Assembly: GCA_041572755.1 (NCBI GenBank)
Contig: JBFFRY010000005.1
Location: 54,493 to 118,492, forward strand
Length of the DNA: 64,000 bases
Origin: JBFELU01 sp041572755
Lineage (GTDB): Bacteria; Actinomycetota; Acidimicrobiia; Spongiisociales; UBA11373
Direction: 5' to 3'
In this document: piece by piece, positions 61,029-64,000 of the stretch
Numbering within the stretch: position 1 is the stretch's first letter
Layout: each line of letters begins with the position of its first letter
Made by a program: the position numbers and the translations under genes
Notes under the pieces: generated by a model
The model's input: only the letters and a program-made list of their open reading frames with translations
Database searches by the model: none
What the model was told of the DNA's origin: nothing

Positions 61029-61806
61029 CGTCGTGGAGTCCCCGGTGTCGCGCCCTCAGATCAAGGTCGAGGGAGTGGTGAAGAGCTTCTCGGGCCGAGT
61101 CGTCGTCGACATCGACGAGCTGCTGCTCGGCGATCGGCCGATTGAAGGCCTCATCGGGCCCAACGGAGCCGGCAAGACCACGTTGATGCGGATGATCATG
61201 CATTCAACGAGGCTGGACAGCGGGAAGGTCACCCTGCTCGACAACGGCCGTGAGACGGTGCTGTCCTCGCTGCCCACCCACCGGATGGCTCACCTCGGGG
61301 TGGTGAAGAGCAACCAGGTCATCATGGACTTCGAGCAGCTCACCATCTGGGACTCGCTCCTGCTGTCGTTGGCCCGGTCCGGTCAGGAGCGACCCCACCG
61401 GATCTTCGCGGAACGCCAGCTGTTCGGTGATCGCGGCGACCGGGCCAGGGAGTACCTGGATTTCTTCGGGTTCGCCGACCCGTGGGGATACGCCCAGTCG
61501 GCCGGGGAGAAGAAGCTCCTCGACATCGTGCGGTGCTTGCTGCTCGAGCCCCGATTCCTGCTGCTCGACGAACCGACCGCCGGGCTGCCCGATGAGCTGA
61601 CCGACAAGGTGATGGAAGTCATCCGAGAGTTGGCCGCGGCGGGGACTGCCGTGGTCATCGTCGAGCACGACCTCAACGTCATCTGGAATCTCAGCGATGA
61701 GGTCCACTTCATGGCGGAGGGCAGCGTGATCCTGCGCGGCGATCCACAGAAAATCCGCGAGCACCACACCGTGGTCGAGAAGTACCTGGGGGAGGGTCAT
61801 GTCTGA
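61018..61806 (+). CDS. ABC transporter ATP-binding protein, LivG type
   Basis: 262 residues. Walker A GPNGAGKTTLMRM, a diverged signature QSAGEKKLLDIVR in place of LSGGQ, and Walker B FLLLDEPTAGLPDE. The His switch is in VIVEHDLNVIW. It energises uptake together with the LivF-type subunit. It overlaps the LivM gene by 11 bp and the LivF gene by 8 bp. The non-canonical signature (SAGEKK) is common in LivG-type proteins. Confidence 0.93.
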   Translation: MVNDVVESPVSRPQIKVEGVVKSFSGRVVVDIDELLLGDRPIEGLIGPNGAGKTTLMRMIMHSTRLDSGKVTLLDNGRETVLSSLPTHRMAHLGVVKSNQVIMDFEQLTIWDSLLLSLARSGQERPHRIFAERQLFGDRGDRAREYLDFFGFADPWGYAQSAGEKKLLDIVRCLLLEPRFLLLDEPTAGLPDELTDKVMEVIRELAAAGTAVVIVEHDLNVIWNLSDEVHFMAEGSVILRGDPQKIREHHTVVEKYLGEGHV

Positions 61807-62506
61807 AACCCCGATGCTTCAGGTCGACGCCATCCGCAGCGGCTACCACGGAGTGACCGTGATCAAGGGGCTCGACTTCGAGGTGGGCGACGAGGTGTTC
61901 GCCGTGCTGGGCGCCAACGGTGCGGGCAAGACCACGCTGCTGGCGACCCTGGCCCGGCTCATCCCGCTCATGGCGGGAACCATCCGGTTCCAGGGCGAAG
62001 ACGTGTCGGCTCTGCCTCCGTTCGAGACCGCCGCCCGGGGCATCGGGTACGTTCCTCAGGAGAGAGGCACGTTTCCCGAGTTGAGCGTCTCCGAGAACCT
62101 CATGATCGGGGGGATGATCGGCAAACGCCCTCAGGAGGAGCGGATGACCGAGGTCTTCGAGCTGTTTCCCGACCTCAGGGACCTCGAAGACCAGCAGGCG
62201 GGCACCCTCAGCGGCGGAGAGTCGCGTATGTTGGCATGTGGAAGGGCATTGATGCAGGATCCGACGCTTCTCCTCCTCGACGAGCCGACCGCCGGTCTCT
62301 CACCGCTCTACGTCGACATGTTCTTCGAGAAGATCACCGAGATTCACCAGACCAGGGGCGTCGGCATCGTCTTGGCCGAACAGAACGCCACCAAGGCGCT
62401 CGAAGTTGCGGACCGGGTGATGGTGCTGAGCCTCGGGGAGGCCTTCCTCTTCGAGGAGGCCGACAAGCTGACCACCGAGCAACTCAAGGAGGGTTACCGG
62501 ATCTGA
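61799..62506 (+). CDS. ABC transporter ATP-binding protein, LivF type
   Basis: 235 residues. Walker A GANGAGKTTLLATLA, Q-loop GYVPQERGTFPELSV, signature LSGGESRMLACGRAL and Walker B LLLLDEPTAGLSPL are all intact. The last codons and the stop are duplicated in the DNA just downstream (see 62484-62528). Family and position fit a substrate importer of the hydrophobic amino-acid type, but the true substrate could be any small molecule. Confidence 0.94.
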   Translation: MSETPMLQVDAIRSGYHGVTVIKGLDFEVGDEVFAVLGANGAGKTTLLATLARLIPLMAGTIRFQGEDVSALPPFETAARGIGYVPQERGTFPELSVSENLMIGGMIGKRPQEERMTEVFELFPDLRDLEDQQAGTLSGGESRMLACGRALMQDPTLLLLDEPTAGLSPLYVDMFFEKITEIHQTRGVGIVLAEQNATKALEVADRVMVLSLGEAFLFEEADKLTTEQLKEGYRI

Positions 62507-62528
62507 TCAAGGAGGGTTACCGGATCTG
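62484..62528 (+). repeat. 22-bp tandem duplication at the end of the LivF-type gene
   Basis: Bases 62484-62505 are repeated exactly at 62507-62528, with one base between. The unit contains the last codons of the gene and a ribosome-binding-like AAGGAGG. Only the first copy is coding; the second places an extra AAGGAGG about 60 bp before the substrate-binding-protein gene. Confidence 0.9.
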
Positions 62529-62569
62529 TCCGGTTCCGATGCAAGCGACACACGGGAGGAAATGACAGC

Positions 62570-63952
62570 ATGCGAACGAGAAAGCTGGGGAAGGTACTGG
62601 CACTGCTGCTGGTGCTGTCCCTGATCGCCGCCGCGTGCGGTGATGACGATGATGCCGCCGACACGACGGCTGCGGCGGAGACGACGGCTGCGGCGGAGAC
62701 CACTGCCGCGCCCGCCGGGAACGTGGTCGTGTGCGAACTGGCCTATTACACCGGCGAGTTCGCCCCGTACGGCCCGTCCCTCACCGCGGACGTCAGGTTC
62801 CCGATCGAGGAGGTGATCAACCTCGACCCGCCGCTGGGCAGGACCTGGGAGTTGATCCCCGAGGACATCGGGACGGTCGGTGAGGGTCAGGCGGCCCGTA
62901 CCTGCCTCGAGCAGCACGGTGCCGAGGTCCTGGTGAGCGCCGCCCACGGCTATCGGCCGTACCGCTCCTGGCTGCAGGAGTGGCTGGCTGAGAACGACTC
63001 GCCGCTGATGCCGACGGTGCACGGCGGCACGATCCCCGGCAACCTGGGCGGGGTCGGCACGGAGCCGATCTTCCGGGCGCAGGGCCTCGATGAGGCGTTG
63101 GGCATGACCGGTGTGCTCTACGCCGAGGACATCGGCGCCGCCAACATCGTCATCTTCGCCACGCAGGTGGAGGGCTTCCAGTTGGCCGCCAGCGCCGCCG
63201 AAAAGACCGCCGAGGCGGTTGGCATCGAGGTCCTGGCACGCATCGATGTTCCCGCCGAGCAGGCCTCCTATCGGGCCGAGGCGGAGCGGGTCGCCGAGCT
63301 GGCCCCGGACGCCGTCATCATTCAGGCGGGTTCGGTGGAATCGGCGTCGTTGATCAACGACGTCACCGAGGCCGGCGGCTCGACCCACTGGATCGGTGAG
63401 ACCGGCTGGGTGCAGCCCGAGTTCTATGCCGGGCTGAGCGAGACGGCCTTCGCCGAGCAAGCGAGCATCGGGTATGCGGCCTTCACCGGTCGCTTCGACA
63501 ACGATGCGTGGGCGTTCTTCCAGCCGCTGTGGGACGGGACCGACGGCTACGGCTCGGGGACCGACTTCGGCGACGCCACGGGGAACTATCACTACACGAC
63601 GTACGACCTGTTGGTGCAGACGGCGCTGGCCGTCGAGTACGCCGGCTCGTACGCCGCGAGCACGTGGGCCCCGGCGATGTTCGCCGTCGGTGACCCGCCG
63701 GGAACGATGTGCTACACGTACGCCGACTGCCTGGCGGAGATCCGTGCCGGCAACGACATCGACTACGAGGGTGTCACCGGCTCCGGCTCGTACACCCCGG
63801 GCGGCGTCAACGACGTCACCCAGGCCTACTCACCGCTGAATGCGGACGGTTCGTTCGGTGACGCAGTGGTCATCGATCCGGCCCGTGCGCTGGAAGTGAT
63901 CGACCTGATCGCAGTCGAAGCAGACTGCTCGAGCGGCGAGTGCGAGTGGTAG
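62570..63952 (+). CDS. Substrate-binding lipoprotein of the ABC importer
   Basis: 460 residues. Lipobox LIAAAC (Cys near 23) follows a basic N-terminus and is succeeded by GDDDDAAD and a low-complexity Thr-Ala linker (TTAAAETTAAAETTAA), encoded by near-identical DNA repeats. The mature domain is a type I periplasmic-binding fold (VVVCELAYYTGEFAPYGPSL; PTVHGGTIPGNLGG). It captures the substrate outside the membrane and hands it to the Liv-type permeases. This linker style is frequent in Acidimicrobiia. The rest of the window to 64000 has no complete gene. Confidence 0.92.
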   Translation: MRTRKLGKVLALLLVLSLIAAACGDDDDAADTTAAAETTAAAETTAAPAGNVVVCELAYYTGEFAPYGPSLTADVRFPIEEVINLDPPLGRTWELIPEDIGTVGEGQAARTCLEQHGAEVLVSAAHGYRPYRSWLQEWLAENDSPLMPTVHGGTIPGNLGGVGTEPIFRAQGLDEALGMTGVLYAEDIGAANIVIFATQVEGFQLAASAAEKTAEAVGIEVLARIDVPAEQASYRAEAERVAELAPDAVIIQAGSVESASLINDVTEAGGSTHWIGETGWVQPEFYAGLSETAFAEQASIGYAAFTGRFDNDAWAFFQPLWDGTDGYGSGTDFGDATGNYHYTTYDLLVQTALAVEYAGSYAASTWAPAMFAVGDPPGTMCYTYADCLAEIRAGNDIDYEGVTGSGSYTPGGVNDVTQAYSPLNADGSFGDAVVIDPARALEVIDLIAVEADCSSGECEW

Positions 63953-64000
63953 AGAACGGATAGCCGACCGAGTGAACCAGGAGGCGGCAGCGGGCGACCC

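Overview
The window is high-GC, densely coded actinobacterial DNA. Three things point to Actinomycetota. The left edge has the order mazG - eno - ftsB/divIC-like - DUF501, familiar from mycobacteria and other actinobacteria. There is an F420-type luciferase-like monooxygenase. Many genes overlap by ATGA, GTGA or TTGA, and GTG/TTG starts are common. The lipoprotein linker rich in Asp, Thr and Ala on the last gene resembles those of Acidimicrobiia, so an uncultured acidimicrobial lineage is my best guess (inference only).

Layout. (1) 1-2723: conserved core block ending in tRNA-Leu(UAA). (2) 2724-13132: accessory stretch with loose gene spacing, gene remnants, a 38-bp imperfect repeat pair and secreted proteins. 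These include an RTX/GH123-like protein, a CotA-type multicopper oxidase with two copies of a C-terminal module, and a neighbour with one copy of the same module. (3) 13139-25750: an SLC13-type carrier divergent from a tightly overlapped operon. The operon encodes an AtzD/barbiturase-family ring hydrolase, the three proteins of an oxamate-carbamoyltransferase-like enzyme (DUF2877/AllH, FdrA/AllF, DUF1116/AllG), a three-subunit molybdenum hydroxylase, an unknown protein, a thiolase-like protein that appears to lack its nucleophilic Cys, and a DUF35 partner. (4) 25747-31264: acetoacetyl-CoA synthetase, cupin, EamA exporter with a divergent CGNR regulator, and small proteins. (5) 31378-39115, minus strand: TPP-dependent E1 alpha and beta, an archaeal-type (type II) GAPDH, an archaeal-like PGK and a large adenylate-cyclase/ATPase regulator. 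(6) 39219-63952: a second catabolic regulon.

The second regulon has three transcription units: 39301-50301 (+), 57203-50298 (-) and 59206-63952 (+). Each starts behind the same arrangement, a TTGACG -35 box, an 18-bp spacer, and a palindromic operator ATCGATTATCGA at or just after the -10. The first unit encodes a GntR/FCD repressor, the obvious candidate to bind all three sites. The regulon holds a branched-chain-amino-acid-type ABC importer, a second molybdenum hydroxylase, a cyclase-family metal hydrolase, dehydrogenases, a split transketolase, and an unusual trio: a Tm-1-like protein, a PEP-utilising phosphohistidine protein without an ATP-grasp domain, and an HPr-kinase-like P-loop protein.

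The two most interesting systems are these. First, a possible route in which a molybdenum hydroxylase makes a cyclic imide such as barbiturate, the AtzD homologue opens it, and the AllFGH-like proteins phosphorolyse the resulting ureido acid to an amide plus carbamoyl phosphate. Second, the GntR regulon with its possible new phosphoryl-transfer step. Both functions are inferred from family membership and context; no substrate can be read from the sequence.
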